Assembly: GCA_025928435.1 (NCBI GenBank)
Contig: JAICJM010000008.1
Span: forward strand, 1-44,606
Length of the DNA: 44,606 nt
From: Thermoleophilia bacterium
GTDB lineage: Bacteria > Actinomycetota > Thermoleophilia > Gaiellales > JAICJC01
Reading direction: 5' to 3'
Part shown: positions 1-8,356 of the stretch, piece after piece
How the letters are laid out: the number at the start of each line of letters is the position of its first letter
Numbering within the stretch: position 1 is the stretch's first letter
Notes under the pieces: generated by a model
The model's database searches: none
What the model was told of the DNA's origin: nothing
The model's input: only the letters and a program-made list of their open reading frames with translations
Made by a program: the position numbers and the translations under genes

Positions 1-104
1 AGTGGACCGAGAACAAGATCATCGTCCGCTTCTGGATCACGGCGGCGATCTTCGGGGCGAGCGGCTTCGTCCTGTACTACCTCTTCTTCTCGAAGTACCG
101 GTGA
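1..104 (+). CDS. mraY: MraY C-terminus (partial, 5' end outside window)
   Basis: Reading in the third frame from base 3, the window opens inside a gene ending at TGA 102-104. The 33 visible residues include WTENKIIVRFW followed by a hydrophobic helix (ITAAIFGASGFVLYYLFF). This matches the last transmembrane segment of phospho-N-acetylmuramoyl-pentapeptide transferase, which makes lipid I at the membrane. Family identity rests on the short C-terminal motif and on the neighbours: murD follows with a 4-nt GTGA overlap, the usual dcw order. Most of the gene lies upstream of the window, so the active site cannot be checked. Confidence 0.8.
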   Translation, partial: WTENKIIVRFWITAAIFGASGFVLYYLFFSKYR

Positions 105-1381
105 GCGGGCGCTACCTCGTCGCCGGCCTGCGCCGCTCGGGGATCGGGGCGTGCGAGGCGATCGCCCGCGTGTGGCCGGAGGCCGAGATCCTGGCCGCCG
201 ACGCCGGGACGGACATGGACGTGTCGCGGCTCGGGGCGCTCGGGATCGAGCCCCGGCTCGGGGTCGAAGTCGCCCCGGTCGTCGGCCTGACGGCGCTCGT
301 GAAGAGCCCGGGCATCCCCCGCGAGGCGCCCCAGGTCGCGGCCGCGCGCGCGGCGGGCGTGCCCGTCTGGAGCGAGGTCGAGCTGGCGGCGCGGATGATG
401 CCGGAGAACCCGATCGCGGGGGTCACCGGGACGAACGGCAAGACCACGACGACGCAGCTCGTCGGGGCGATGCTGCGGGCGGGCGGGCTCGACGCCGAGG
501 TGGCCGGCAACGTCGGCCGGCCGCTGACCGACCTGCCCGGGCGCGTGCCTCCGACGACCTGGATCGCGTGCGAGCTCTCGAGCTTCCAGCTCGAGGACAT
601 CGACACGCTCCGCTGCCGGGCGGCGGTCATCCTGAACCTGACGCCCGACCACCTCGACCGGCACGGGACGATGGAGGAGTACCTGCGCTGCAAGCTGCGC
701 ATCTTCGAGAACCAGGTGGCGGGAGACACCGCCGTCCTGAACGGCGACGCCCCTGCTCTGCGCTCGGCCGAGGTACCGGGCGCCGGGGAGCGCGTCCTGT
801 TCTCGGCCTCCGATCCGGGCCCGCTCGACTGGGAGCACGCCCGCCTGCGCGGGGCGCACAACCTCGAGAACGCGGTCGCCGCTGCCGCCGTCGCGCGAGC
901 CGCCGGGGTCGACGACGCGGCGGTGAACGCCGCCCTGCGGGCGTTCGACCCGCCTCCGCACCGGCTGCAGCCGGTGGCCGCCGCCGGCGGGGTCGAGTGG
1001 GTGAACGACTCCAAGGCGACCAACCCGGATGCGGTCGTGAAGGCGCTGACCGCCTTCGACCGGGGCGTCCATCTGATCCTGGGCGGCTCGCTCAAGGGCA
1101 GCTCCTACTCGGACCTGGCGGCAGCCGTCGCCGCCGGGCCGGTCGCGCGCTCGTACCTGATCGGTGCGTCCGCCGACGCCATGGCGGCCGCCCTCGAAGC
1201 GGCCGGCGCGCCCTACGTGCGCTGCGGGACGCTCGAGCGCGCCGTTGCCGAGGCGTCCGCCGCGGCCGCCTCCGGCGACACCGTGCTGCTCTCCCCGGCC
1301 TGCGCGAGCTTCGACCAGTTCCGCGACTACGAGCAGCGCGGCGAGCGCTTCGCGGAGCTGGCCCGGGCGGCCGCTGAATAA
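101..1381 (+). CDS. murD: UDP-N-acetylmuramoylalanine--D-glutamate ligase MurD
   Basis: Cytoplasmic Mur ligase adding D-Glu to UDP-MurNAc-L-Ala with ATP. I chose the GTG at 101 (426 aa) because it overlaps the mraY stop and gives a normal MurD N-terminus (VSGRYLVAGLRRSG, Rossmann-type). A longer reading from base 2 only adds out-of-frame mraY sequence. The ATP P-loop GVTGTNGKTTTT lies at about residues 107-118. Mid-domain motifs ELSSFQLE and LTPDHLDRHG follow, and the C-terminal domain carries HRLQPV and NDSKATNPDA. The TAA stop (1379-1381) lies inside a 31-bp palindromic repeat, so the repeat defines the gene's end. Confidence 0.95.
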   Translation: MSGRYLVAGLRRSGIGACEAIARVWPEAEILAADAGTDMDVSRLGALGIEPRLGVEVAPVVGLTALVKSPGIPREAPQVAAARAAGVPVWSEVELAARMMPENPIAGVTGTNGKTTTTQLVGAMLRAGGLDAEVAGNVGRPLTDLPGRVPPTTWIACELSSFQLEDIDTLRCRAAVILNLTPDHLDRHGTMEEYLRCKLRIFENQVAGDTAVLNGDAPALRSAEVPGAGERVLFSASDPGPLDWEHARLRGAHNLENAVAAAAVARAAGVDDAAVNAALRAFDPPPHRLQPVAAAGGVEWVNDSKATNPDAVVKALTAFDRGVHLILGGSLKGSSYSDLAAAVAAGPVARSYLIGASADAMAAALEAAGAPYVRCGTLERAVAEASAAAASGDTVLLSPACASFDQFRDYEQRGERFAELARAAAE

Positions 1382-1405
1382 ACGGGGTCAGACCCCGTTT
1401 ATTCA
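1375..1405. repeat. 31-bp perfect palindrome, GGGGTCAGACCCC core
   Basis: The two 15-base arms are perfect reverse complements around one central base; each outer end reads TGAATAAAC. The core GGGGTCAGACCCC is at 1384-1396. A near-copy lies at 14771-14801, and a related core (GGGGACAGTCCCC) recurs at 8113, 20860 and 33976. The palindrome contains the murD stop and its last base is the A of the ATG proposed for ftsW. It looks like a REP-type mobile palindrome and could also form a hairpin in the mur transcript. Confidence 0.85.
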
Positions 1406-2781
1406 TGGAGGTGACTGCGGCCGGGCGGCGAACTCAGACGCTGGGTTCCTTGGGGGTGCCTGTGGCGAGGTTGCACGCGATCGAGAAGACCGGGGGCAGG
1501 GGAGAGACCGCGGAAGGGCGGCCGTCGCGCCGACGCCGCACGTCGAGCTCCCACCAGATCGAGTACCACCTGCTGCTGCTCCTGACCCTGGGGCTCGTCG
1601 CCTTCGGGCTGATCATGGTCTACAGCGCGTCGAGCGGCATCGCCGTCGTGAACGGCGCCAACCCGCTCTCGCCGCTCGTGCGCCAGGGGACGTACGCGAT
1701 CCTCGGCATCGGCTGCATGGTCGGCGCCGCCCGGTTCCGCTACCGCCGCCTGCGCGTGCTTGCGCCGCTGCTGATGTTCCTGGCCCTGATGGGGCTCGTG
1801 GCGGTGAAGGTGCCGGGCATCGGCGTGCGGGTGAACGGCGCCGAGCGCTGGATCGTGGCAGGCCCGCTCACCCTGCAGCCGTCGGAGTTCGCGAAGCTCG
1901 CCATGGTCGTCTTTTGCGCCGCGGTCCTGACGGCGCGCAAGCGGCCGCCGAGATCGATCAAGGAGCTCGTGAATCCGGTCGGCTTCGCCGCCCTGTTGGT
2001 GTGCGGCCTGGTCGCGCTCGAGCCCGACCTGGGGACGACGATCGCGATCGCCGTGATGGTCACCGGCGTCCTGGTCGTGGCCGGCACGCCGTTCAAGCTC
2101 CTCGTCGGGACGTTCGGAATGGCCTCGGCCGGCGCGGCGCTCGTGATCTCCCAGAACGCCTACATGCACGCGCGCCTGCTCGCGTTCCTGCACCCGTGGC
2201 AGGACGCCGGCGGCAGCGGCTACCAGAACGTGCAGGCGCTGCTCTCGCTGGGCTCGGGCGGGATCTGGGGCAAGGGCCTCGGCCAGGGGACGGTCAAGAA
2301 CGGCTACCTGCCGGAGGCGCCGAGCGACATGATCGCCGCCGTCATCGGCGAGGAGCTGGGGCTGATCGGGATCCTCGTGACCGTCCTCGCGTTCGCCGCG
2401 TTCGCCGTCCTGGGCTTCCGGATCGCGATGCGCACGAAGGAGCCGTTCGGCAAGTTCCTCGCCACCGGGATCACGTGTCTCGTGACCGGCCAGGCGGTCG
2501 TGAACCTGGGCGCGGTGCTCGGATTCCTGCCCCTCACGGGGGTCCCGCTGCCGCTGATAAGCTCAGGCGGATCCAGCCTGATCGTGTTTCTGACCCTGAT
2601 CGGGACGCTCCTGAACGTCGCCGACAGCGAGCGGGCAGTCGCCCGCAAGGCAGTGCCCGCCGATGACACCGCCGCCAGCCGCAAGCGACCCCGCCCGCAG
2701 CCCGCGGGTGCTAATCGCCGCCGGAGGAACCGCCGGCCACGTCGTGCCGTCGCTGGCGGTGGCCGCCGAGCTCACGGCTAG
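1405..2781 (+). CDS. ftsW: Septal peptidoglycan polymerase FtsW (SEDS family)
   Basis: Multi-pass SEDS glycosyltransferase that polymerises lipid II at the septum. The frame gives up to 458 aa. A basic cytoplasmic N-terminus of about 50 residues is followed by about ten membrane helices. SEDS landmarks are visible: LGLIMVYSASS-like helix 1 (here FGLIMVYSASS), LQPSEFAKLA, NAYMHARLLAFLHPW, EAPSDMIAAVIGEELG, and PLPLISSGGSSL near the end. The start is uncertain: ATG 1405 overlaps the palindrome and lacks a clear ribosome site, while GTG 1411 and GTG 1456 are alternatives. The C-terminus is an Arg-rich tail of about 40 residues that overlaps murG by 119 nt. Confidence 0.93.
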   Translation: MEVTAAGRRTQTLGSLGVPVARLHAIEKTGGRGETAEGRPSRRRRTSSSHQIEYHLLLLLTLGLVAFGLIMVYSASSGIAVVNGANPLSPLVRQGTYAILGIGCMVGAARFRYRRLRVLAPLLMFLALMGLVAVKVPGIGVRVNGAERWIVAGPLTLQPSEFAKLAMVVFCAAVLTARKRPPRSIKELVNPVGFAALLVCGLVALEPDLGTTIAIAVMVTGVLVVAGTPFKLLVGTFGMASAGAALVISQNAYMHARLLAFLHPWQDAGGSGYQNVQALLSLGSGGIWGKGLGQGTVKNGYLPEAPSDMIAAVIGEELGLIGILVTVLAFAAFAVLGFRIAMRTKEPFGKFLATGITCLVTGQAVVNLGAVLGFLPLTGVPLPLISSGGSSLIVFLTLIGTLLNVADSERAVARKAVPADDTAASRKRPRPQPAGANRRRRNRRPRRAVAGGGRRAHG

Positions 2782-3760
2782 GGGCGCCGATGTCGTGTTC
2801 GCCGGGACGGCCGAGCGGATCGAGGCCCGGCTCGTACCCGCCGCCGGCTATCCGCTCCATACGTACCACGTGGCCGGCCTGCCCCGGCGGCCCTCGCTCG
2901 GGCTCGTGCGCGGGCTCGGCCTCGCCGCCCTGGCGCCGGCGTCGTGCACGCGCATCCTCCGCCGCGTCCGGCCCGACGTGGTGTTCGGCGGTGGCGGATA
3001 CGTGGCCGGGCCGATGCTGGCCGCCGCCGGCGGCATGCGCATCCCGGCGGCCCTGATGGAGGTCGATGCCCACCTCGGCCTCGCCAACCGGCTGGCGGCG
3101 CCGTTCGCGCGCCGGGTCTTCCTCTCGTTCCCGATCGGCGACCTGGGCCCGCCGCGCTACCAGCTCACCGGCCGGCCCGTGCCGCGGGCGGTGCTCGACG
3201 CGACGGCGGAGGAAGGCCGGCGCGAGTTCGACCTCCCGGCCGACCGCCGGGTCGTGCTCGTCTTCGGCGGCAGCCTCGGCTCGACGACCCTGAACCGCGC
3301 GGCCACCGCCGCGTGGGCCGCGGACGACCCCGGGTTCACCGTCGTCCACATCACGGGCGAGCGCGAGTTCGCGCTGTCCTCGGGGCGGGCGGCGCCCCAC
3401 TACCGCGTCCTGCCCTACACGGCGAGCCTCGGCCCGCTCCTCGCCGCCGCCGACCTGGTCGTATCGCGGGCGGGCGGGTCGGTGTTCGAGATCGCGGCCG
3501 CCGGGCGCCCGGCGATCCTCGTGCCGTCGCCCAACGTCACCGCCGACCACCAGACGCGCAACGCCGAGTTCATCGCCGACGGCGGCGCGGCGGTCATCGT
3601 CCCCGACAGCGAGCTGACCGCGGTGCGGCTGGCGACCGAGGTCGACGCGCTGCTCGCCGACCCCGCCCGGCTGACCGGGATGTCGGAGGCCGCCGGGCGG
3701 CTGGCCCGGCCCGACGCCGGCGAGCGGATCGCGACCGAGCTCCTGGCCCTCGCCCGATGA
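2663..3760 (+). CDS. murG: MurG N-acetylglucosaminyltransferase (lipid II synthesis)
   Basis: GT28-family enzyme adding GlcNAc from UDP-GlcNAc to lipid I on the inner membrane face. From ATG 2663 it is 365 aa, normal for the family. The N-terminal Gly-rich loop (AAGGTAGHVVPSLA), FGGGGYVAGP and HLGLANR are seen in the acceptor domain. GGSLGS and SRAGGSVFEIAAAGRPAILVPSP form the UDP-GlcNAc site. A later start at GTG 2708 is possible and would shorten the ftsW overlap to 74 nt. The stop overlaps the murC start by 4 nt (ATGA). Confidence 0.95.
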   Translation: MTPPPAASDPARSPRVLIAAGGTAGHVVPSLAVAAELTARGADVVFAGTAERIEARLVPAAGYPLHTYHVAGLPRRPSLGLVRGLGLAALAPASCTRILRRVRPDVVFGGGGYVAGPMLAAAGGMRIPAALMEVDAHLGLANRLAAPFARRVFLSFPIGDLGPPRYQLTGRPVPRAVLDATAEEGRREFDLPADRRVVLVFGGSLGSTTLNRAATAAWAADDPGFTVVHITGEREFALSSGRAAPHYRVLPYTASLGPLLAAADLVVSRAGGSVFEIAAAGRPAILVPSPNVTADHQTRNAEFIADGGAAVIVPDSELTAVRLATEVDALLADPARLTGMSEAAGRLARPDAGERIATELLALAR

Positions 3761-5103
3761 CGCTGGCCGACCGCAGGCTGCACATGATCGGGATCGGCGG
3801 CGCCGGCATGTCCGCGCTGGCCGTGGTCGCCTACGCGTGGGGCGCCGACGTCTCCGGCTGCGACCGCACGCCGTCGGAGTACTCGCTGCGCCTGCGCCGG
3901 TTCGGCATCGATGTCTCCGAGGGCCACGACCGCGTCCACCTCGAGCCGGGCATGGAGGTGGTCGTGTCGTCGGCGGTGCCAGACGAGCTGGACGAGCTGG
4001 CCGCGGCGTCAGAGCTGGGCCTGCGCGTCATCCACCGCGGTCAGCTCCTGGCGGAGCTGGTCGCGCTGAGGGGGTCGATCTGCGTCTCGGGCGCGCACGG
4101 GAAGACGACGACGACCGCGATGATCGCCTTCGCCGCCGACCGGCTGGGGCTCGACCCGACGTGGCTCGTCGGCGGCGAGGTGCCCCAGCTGGGCGGGAAC
4201 GCCGGGCCGGGCGGGGGAGACCTGCTGGTCGCGGAGGGGGACGAGTCGGACGGCAGCTGCGCCCTCCTGCGCCCCAGGATCGCCGTCGTCACGAACGTCG
4301 ACCTCGACCACCACGCCCGGTATGCGTCCGTGCACGATGTCGAGCGCCTGTTCGCCGAGTGGATCTCCCACGTGCCGGCCGACGGGGCGGTCGTGCTCGG
4401 CGACGGCGTGTCGCTGCCGGCGGCTGCGGCGCCGGTCGCGCGGTTCGGCTTCGACGCCGGCGCCAATTGGCACATCAGCGGATTCCGAAGTGGCCCGGAG
4501 GGATCCCGGTTCTGGCTGTCGGTGCCGAACGAGCTGCCGGTCGACGTGACCCTGCAGGTGCCCGGCGCGCACAACGCCCGCAACGCCGCGGGGGCGATCG
4601 CCGCGCTGGCGGCGGCGGGGGCGAGCGCCGCCGGCGCGGCCGCCGCCCTGGCCGACTTCACGGGCGTCGGCCGCCGCTTCGAGGTGCGCGGACGGGTGGA
4701 CGGGGTGACCGTCGTCGACGACTACGCCCACAATCCGGCCAAGGTTGCCGCCGTGATCGACGCCGCGCGCACGCACGCGCCCGCGCGGGTGGTCGTGTGC
4801 TTCCAGCCGCACCTCTACTCCCGCACCGCCGCATCCGCCCACGAGTTCGGCAGCGCGCTCGCCGGCGCCGACGAGGTGGTCGTCACCGAGATCTACGCCG
4901 CCCGCGAACGGCCGCAGGTGGGGGTGACGGCGAAGCTCGTCGTCGACGCGCTCTCGGAGCGGCGCCCCGGGATGCCGCTCGCATACATGCCCGGGCTCGG
5001 CGACGCGGCGGCCTACCTGCGCGGGCGCGTGCGCGAGGGCGACCTCGTCCTCACCGTCGGCGCCGGCGACGTCCGCAGCGTGGGCGACGAGCTGCTGCGA
5101 TGA
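3757..5103 (+). CDS. murC: UDP-N-acetylmuramate--L-alanine ligase MurC
   Basis: Adds the first amino acid (L-Ala) to UDP-MurNAc with ATP. The protein is 448 aa, typical length. The N-terminal Rossmann motif IGIGGAGMSALA is at about residues 11-22. The P-loop GAHGKTTTT is at 112-120, followed by VAEGDESDGS and VTNVDLDHH. The C-terminal domain has DDYAHNPAKV and FQPHLYSRT. The start ATG 3757 overlaps the murG stop and the gene's own stop overlaps the murB start, so the three genes are probably translationally coupled. Confidence 0.96.
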   Translation: MTLADRRLHMIGIGGAGMSALAVVAYAWGADVSGCDRTPSEYSLRLRRFGIDVSEGHDRVHLEPGMEVVVSSAVPDELDELAAASELGLRVIHRGQLLAELVALRGSICVSGAHGKTTTTAMIAFAADRLGLDPTWLVGGEVPQLGGNAGPGGGDLLVAEGDESDGSCALLRPRIAVVTNVDLDHHARYASVHDVERLFAEWISHVPADGAVVLGDGVSLPAAAAPVARFGFDAGANWHISGFRSGPEGSRFWLSVPNELPVDVTLQVPGAHNARNAAGAIAALAAAGASAAGAAAALADFTGVGRRFEVRGRVDGVTVVDDYAHNPAKVAAVIDAARTHAPARVVVCFQPHLYSRTAASAHEFGSALAGADEVVVTEIYAARERPQVGVTAKLVVDALSERRPGMPLAYMPGLGDAAAYLRGRVREGDLVLTVGAGDVRSVGDELLR

Positions 5104-5996
5104 GCGCCGTCCCCGCCTGCGTCGAGCCGGATTACCCGGTGTCGCGGCTGACGACGGTCGGCACGGGCGGGCCCGCGCGCTTCCTGGCCCGGCCGCGCAC
5201 CGGCGCCGAGCTCGGCGAGGTGCTGCGCTGGGCCGACGCGGGGGCGCTCGACGTTGCGGTGGTGGGTCTCGGCTCCAACCTGCTCGTCGCCGACGAGGGC
5301 TACGACGGCGCCGTCCTGCGGCTCGCCGGCGAGCTGGCCCGGATCGAGCGCGACGGCGAGCGGATCATCTGCGGCGGCGGAGCCTCGCTGGCAGCGGTCG
5401 TGAAGCGGGCCACCGGCTGGGGTCTCTCCGGCATCGAGTTCGGGTGCGCGATCCCCGGAACGGCCGGCGGAGCGGTGCGCATGAACGCCGGCGCCTACGG
5501 CGGCGAGCTGCGCGACGTCCTCGAACGGGCCGTCGTGGTCGGCGCCGACGGCGAGCGATCCGGCGGCCCCGAGGAGCTCGGCATGCGCTACCGGCACTCG
5601 GACGTCGGCCCGCGCGAGGTCGTCGCCGAGGCCGTGCTGCGGCTGCGGCCCGACGACACCGAGCGGATCCGGGCGACCGTCGCCGACATGCAGCGGCGCC
5701 GGCGGGAGGCCCAGCCGGCCAAGGTGCGCACGTTCGGGTCCGTGTGGAAGAACCCGGACGGGGAGCTGTCGGCCGGACGCATGCTCGAGGCGTGCGGGCT
5801 GAAGGGGTTCGCGTTCGGCGGCGCGCGCATCTCGCCGGTCCACGCCAACTTCATCGAGAACGTCGGCGGCGCCCGGTCGGCGGACGTGATCGCACTGATG
5901 CAGGAGGCACGCCGGCGGGCCCGGGAGCAGTTCGGCGTCGAGCTCGAGCACGAGGTGCAGATGCTCGGGCCGATCGCGCTGGAAATGCCTGCCTGA
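5100..5996 (+). CDS. murB: UDP-N-acetylenolpyruvoylglucosamine reductase MurB
   Basis: FAD/NADPH enzyme reducing enolpyruvyl-UDP-GlcNAc to UDP-MurNAc, the substrate of MurC. The protein is 298 aa. FAD-domain motifs VVGLGSNLLVADEG and CAIPGTAGGAVRMNAGAYG are present, with MRYRHSD and GSVWKNPDG (Ser/Lys active-site region) further on. The C-terminal ELEHEVQMLG holds the conserved Glu. It starts inside the murC stop (ATGA). Confidence 0.95.
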   Translation: MSAVPACVEPDYPVSRLTTVGTGGPARFLARPRTGAELGEVLRWADAGALDVAVVGLGSNLLVADEGYDGAVLRLAGELARIERDGERIICGGGASLAAVVKRATGWGLSGIEFGCAIPGTAGGAVRMNAGAYGGELRDVLERAVVVGADGERSGGPEELGMRYRHSDVGPREVVAEAVLRLRPDDTERIRATVADMQRRRREAQPAKVRTFGSVWKNPDGELSAGRMLEACGLKGFAFGGARISPVHANFIENVGGARSADVIALMQEARRRAREQFGVELEHEVQMLGPIALEMPA

Positions 5997-6036
5997 TCCG
6001 GGAGGATCCGTCCGCCGTCCGGCGAACTGGATCGAC

Positions 6037-6825
6037 ATGGCAGCTGCCCACGTCGACCCTGCGCTGGTGCTGCGCCGGCGGGCACTCCGCCGCTCCGAGG
6101 GCCGCCGCCGGCTGGCGGTGCTCGCCGGGGCGATCGCGGTCGTGCTGCTCCCGGTCGGCTACTGGGGGCTCGTGCACTCGTCGATCTTCGCCGCCTCGCA
6201 GGTGTCCGTCACCGGGGCGACGCCGCGCGTGGATGCCCTCGTGCGGACGGCCGTCGGCCGGGAGATCGCCGGCGAGAGCCTCCTGCGCGTCGACGCGCCG
6301 GCACTCGCGGTCCGGCTCGAGGCGATCCCCGACGTCAAGGTCGCCCACGTCGACCGCGCGTTCCCGCACACCGTCGCGGTGTCGGTGGTGATGGAGCGGC
6401 CGGCCGCGCTCGTCCGCGCCGGCAAGTCGAGCTACATCGTCGCGGACGACGGACGTGTCCTGCGCGCGGCGGCGAAGGCGCCCGACAAGATGCCGCGGCT
6501 CGTCCTGCCGCCCGCCGATCAGCCGACGCCCGGGCGCACGATCGCCACCGCCCAGATGCGCTCGGCGCTGCGTGTCCTCTCCGTCGTGCCGCACCGGTTC
6601 CCCGAGGGCATCGCCCGGCTGAAGAAGGTCTTCGCCTCGCAGGGCGGCGTGGTCGCGATCTTCGGCCACCGGCTCCAGGTGCGGCTGGGGACGACGGGCT
6701 CGCTCGACGTGAAGCTGCACGTCGCCGCCCGCGTGCTCAGCCGGATGGGGGGATCGATCCGCCGCTCGGTGGCCTACGTGGACGTCTCGGCGCCGGCCCG
6801 CCCGGCCGTCGGCTACAAGAAGTGA
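6037..6825 (+). CDS. ftsQ: Cell-division protein FtsQ (POTRA domain)
   Basis: Bitopic divisome scaffold. The protein is 262 aa: a basic cytoplasmic N-terminus, one transmembrane helix at about residues 27-48 (LAVLAGAIAVVLLPVGYWGL), a POTRA domain (VTGATPRVDALVRTAVG through AHVDRAFPHTVAVSVVMERPA), then the FtsQ beta domain. The position between murB and ftsZ supports the call. No clear ribosome site precedes ATG 6037. Downstream lie 177 nt of non-coding DNA, suggesting ftsZ also has its own promoter. Confidence 0.88.
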   Translation: MAAAHVDPALVLRRRALRRSEGRRRLAVLAGAIAVVLLPVGYWGLVHSSIFAASQVSVTGATPRVDALVRTAVGREIAGESLLRVDAPALAVRLEAIPDVKVAHVDRAFPHTVAVSVVMERPAALVRAGKSSYIVADDGRVLRAAAKAPDKMPRLVLPPADQPTPGRTIATAQMRSALRVLSVVPHRFPEGIARLKKVFASQGGVVAIFGHRLQVRLGTTGSLDVKLHVAARVLSRMGGSIRRSVAYVDVSAPARPAVGYKK

Positions 6826-6844
6826 CCCTCGACTTTAGGTGCAG

Positions 6845-6895
6845 GGTTAGCCTTCTAACCTTCTGCTTGACACCGAGACTCGAGACCGGTACCCT
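6845..6895 (+). promoter_or_regulatory. Probable ftsZ promoter with upstream inverted repeat
   Basis: A -35 TTGACA (6867-6872) and -10 TACCCT (6890-6895) are separated by 17 nt. Just upstream, GGTTAG-cctt-CTAACC (6845-6860) is a 6-bp inverted repeat, and GGTTAG recurs at about 6985 near the ftsZ ribosome site. The repeat could be an operator or a weak hairpin ending the ftsQ transcript. Unlike many genes in this window, ftsZ would have a leader of about 100 nt. Confidence 0.55.
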
Positions 6896-7002
6896 CCTCT
6901 GAGCGCCCGACCGGCAGCCCGGCTTCGCTGTGCCCGCTGGACGGACACTTCGCGCAGTCATACTCGAACCCTCCAGTAGAGGTTCAGGTTAGGGGTAGGC
7001 AG

Positions 7003-8100
7003 ATGAGAGATCCGAGCGGCAACTATCTCGCGGTCATCAAGGTCGTCGGTGTGGGCGGCGGTGGAACCAACGCCGTGAACCGCATGGTCGACGCCGGGCT
7101 GCGTGGAGTGGAGTTCATCGCGGTCAACACGGACGCCCAGGCGCTGCTGATGTGCGACGCCGACGTCAAGATTCACATCGGCTCGAAGATCACGCGCGGG
7201 CTCGGCGCCGGCGCCGATCCGACCATCGGGCTCGAGGCCGCGACCGAGAGCCGCGACGAGCTGAAGGAGGCGCTCAAGGGTGCCGACATGGTCTTCGTCA
7301 CGGCCGGCAAGGGCGGCGGCACGGGGACCGGCGCGGCGCCCGTGATCGCCGAGATCGCCCGCGAGCTGGGGGCGCTGACCGTGGGCGTCGTCACCCGCCC
7401 GTTCGGGTTCGAGGGCCGCAAGCGCGCCGACCAGGCCGAGGGCGGTATCCGCCAGCTCCGCGAGAAGGTCGACACGCTGATCATCATCCCCAACGACCGT
7501 CTGCTGCAGGTGGTCGAGAAGCGCACCTCGATCGTCGACGCCTTCCGGATCGCCGACGACGTGCTGCGCCAGGGCGTGCAGGGCATCACCGACCTGATCA
7601 CCGTCCCCGGACTGATCAACCTCGACTTCGCCGACGTGCGCACGATCATGCGCCAGGCGGGGTCGGCGCTGATGGGCATCGGCGTCGCCGGCGGCGAGAA
7701 CCGGGCCGCCGAGGCGGCCAAGGCGGCGATCTCCTCGCCGCTGCTCGAGGCGTCCGTCGAGGGGGCCACCGGGATCCTGCTCAACATCACCGGCGGGCCC
7801 GACATGGGCCTCTTCGAGGTGAACGAGGCGGCCGAGATCATCGGCAGCGCCGCCGACAGCGACGCGAACATCATCTTCGGCGCGGTCATCGACGAGCAGC
7901 TGGGCGACCAGGTGCGGGTGACGGTCATCGCCACGGGCTTCGACCGCAGCAGCCCCGACCGGCCCGCCGCGGCGTTCGCCGCCGGCGGCCGCCGCGAGCA
8001 GCAGCGCCGGCCCGAGCCCCCGGCGGACACGCGCGACACCGGCCAGTTCCAGATGCCGCCCGACGCGCTCGAGATCCCGTCCTTCCTGCGCGACGAGTAG
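7003..8100 (+). CDS. ftsZ: Cell-division GTPase FtsZ
   Basis: Tubulin-like GTPase forming the Z ring. The protein is 365 aa. The start ATG 7003 is preceded by a Gly-rich ribosome site (AGGGGTAGGCAG). The nucleotide loop [10 protein letters not shown] is at about residues 17-26 and the tubulin signature GGGTGTG at 104-110. [12 protein letters not shown] and the T7 loop ([12 protein letters not shown]) follow. After a variable linker rich in Arg, Pro and Gln, the conserved C-terminal peptide [10 protein letters not shown] ends the protein. No ftsA or sepF lies in the window. Confidence 0.98.
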   Translation: MRDPSGNYLAVIKVVGVGGGGTNAVNRMVDAGLRGVEFIAVNTDAQALLMCDADVKIHIGSKITRGLGAGADPTIGLEAATESRDELKEALKGADMVFVTAGKGGGTGTGAAPVIAEIARELGALTVGVVTRPFGFEGRKRADQAEGGIRQLREKVDTLIIIPNDRLLQVVEKRTSIVDAFRIADDVLRQGVQGITDLITVPGLINLDFADVRTIMRQAGSALMGIGVAGGENRAAEAAKAAISSPLLEASVEGATGILLNITGGPDMGLFEVNEAAEIIGSAADSDANIIFGAVIDEQLGDQVRVTVIATGFDRSSPDRPAAAFAAGGRREQQRRPEPPADTRDTGQFQMPPDALEIPSFLRDE

Positions 8101-8112
8101 CGCGAAGGCCCC

Positions 8113-8194
8113 GGGGACAGTCCCCAGAACAACCCCGCGGTCCCCGGTTGCCCTACAGGAACGCCCGGGGCGGGTTGCTCAGGGGACTGTCCCC
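8113..8194. repeat. REPIN-like pair of GGGGACAGTCCCC motifs in inverted orientation
   Basis: GGGGACAGTCCCC (8113-8125) and GGGGACTGTCCCC (8182-8194) face each other. The flanking inner bases also pair partly (ACAACCC against GGGTTG), so the whole 82 bp could fold as one long hairpin. It lies between ftsZ and a convergent 49-aa ORF, whose stop codon touches the inner edge of the right arm. It may act as a bidirectional terminator. Confidence 0.75.
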
Positions 8195-8328
8195 GGCCGG
8201 CTGCCCGGCGGCTCCGACGTGGTCCGGCCCACGACGTGGGCGAAGACCATGATCCCGACGAGCACGGCCGCGATCAGGAGCACGAGGACGACCGCGACCG
8301 TCAAGCCGATGCGACGTCCGCCGTCCAT
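8179..8328 (-). CDS. Small single-pass membrane protein (49 aa)
   Basis: An ATG at 8328 (minus) opens a 49-residue frame. A basic start (MDGGRRIG) is followed by one hydrophobic helix at about residues 8-32 (LTVAVVLVLLIAAVLVGIMV) and a short polar tail. The last residues (PGTVP) are encoded by the palindromic repeat and TGA follows at once. A TAACGT box lies exactly 6 nt before the ATG, the spacing seen at several other genes here, which favours a real gene. No family is recognised. Confidence 0.45.
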   Translation of the reverse strand: MDGGRRIGLTVAVVLVLLIAAVLVGIMVFAHVVGRTTSEPPGSRPGTVP

Positions 8329-8334
8329 ACGGCG

Positions 8335-8340
8335 ACGTTA
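8335..8340 (-). promoter_or_regulatory. -10 box TAACGT, leaderless-type spacing
   Basis: TAACGT on the minus strand ends 6 nt before the ATG at 8328. No good -35 is visible. Confidence 0.35.
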
Positions 8341-8356
8341 GCCGATCGTTCGCGGA

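Noticed and set aside
3837..5099. Upstream extension of the murB frame within murC
   Set aside because: Arg-rich nonsense in the +2 frame of murC. The ATG at 5100 gives a normal MurB.
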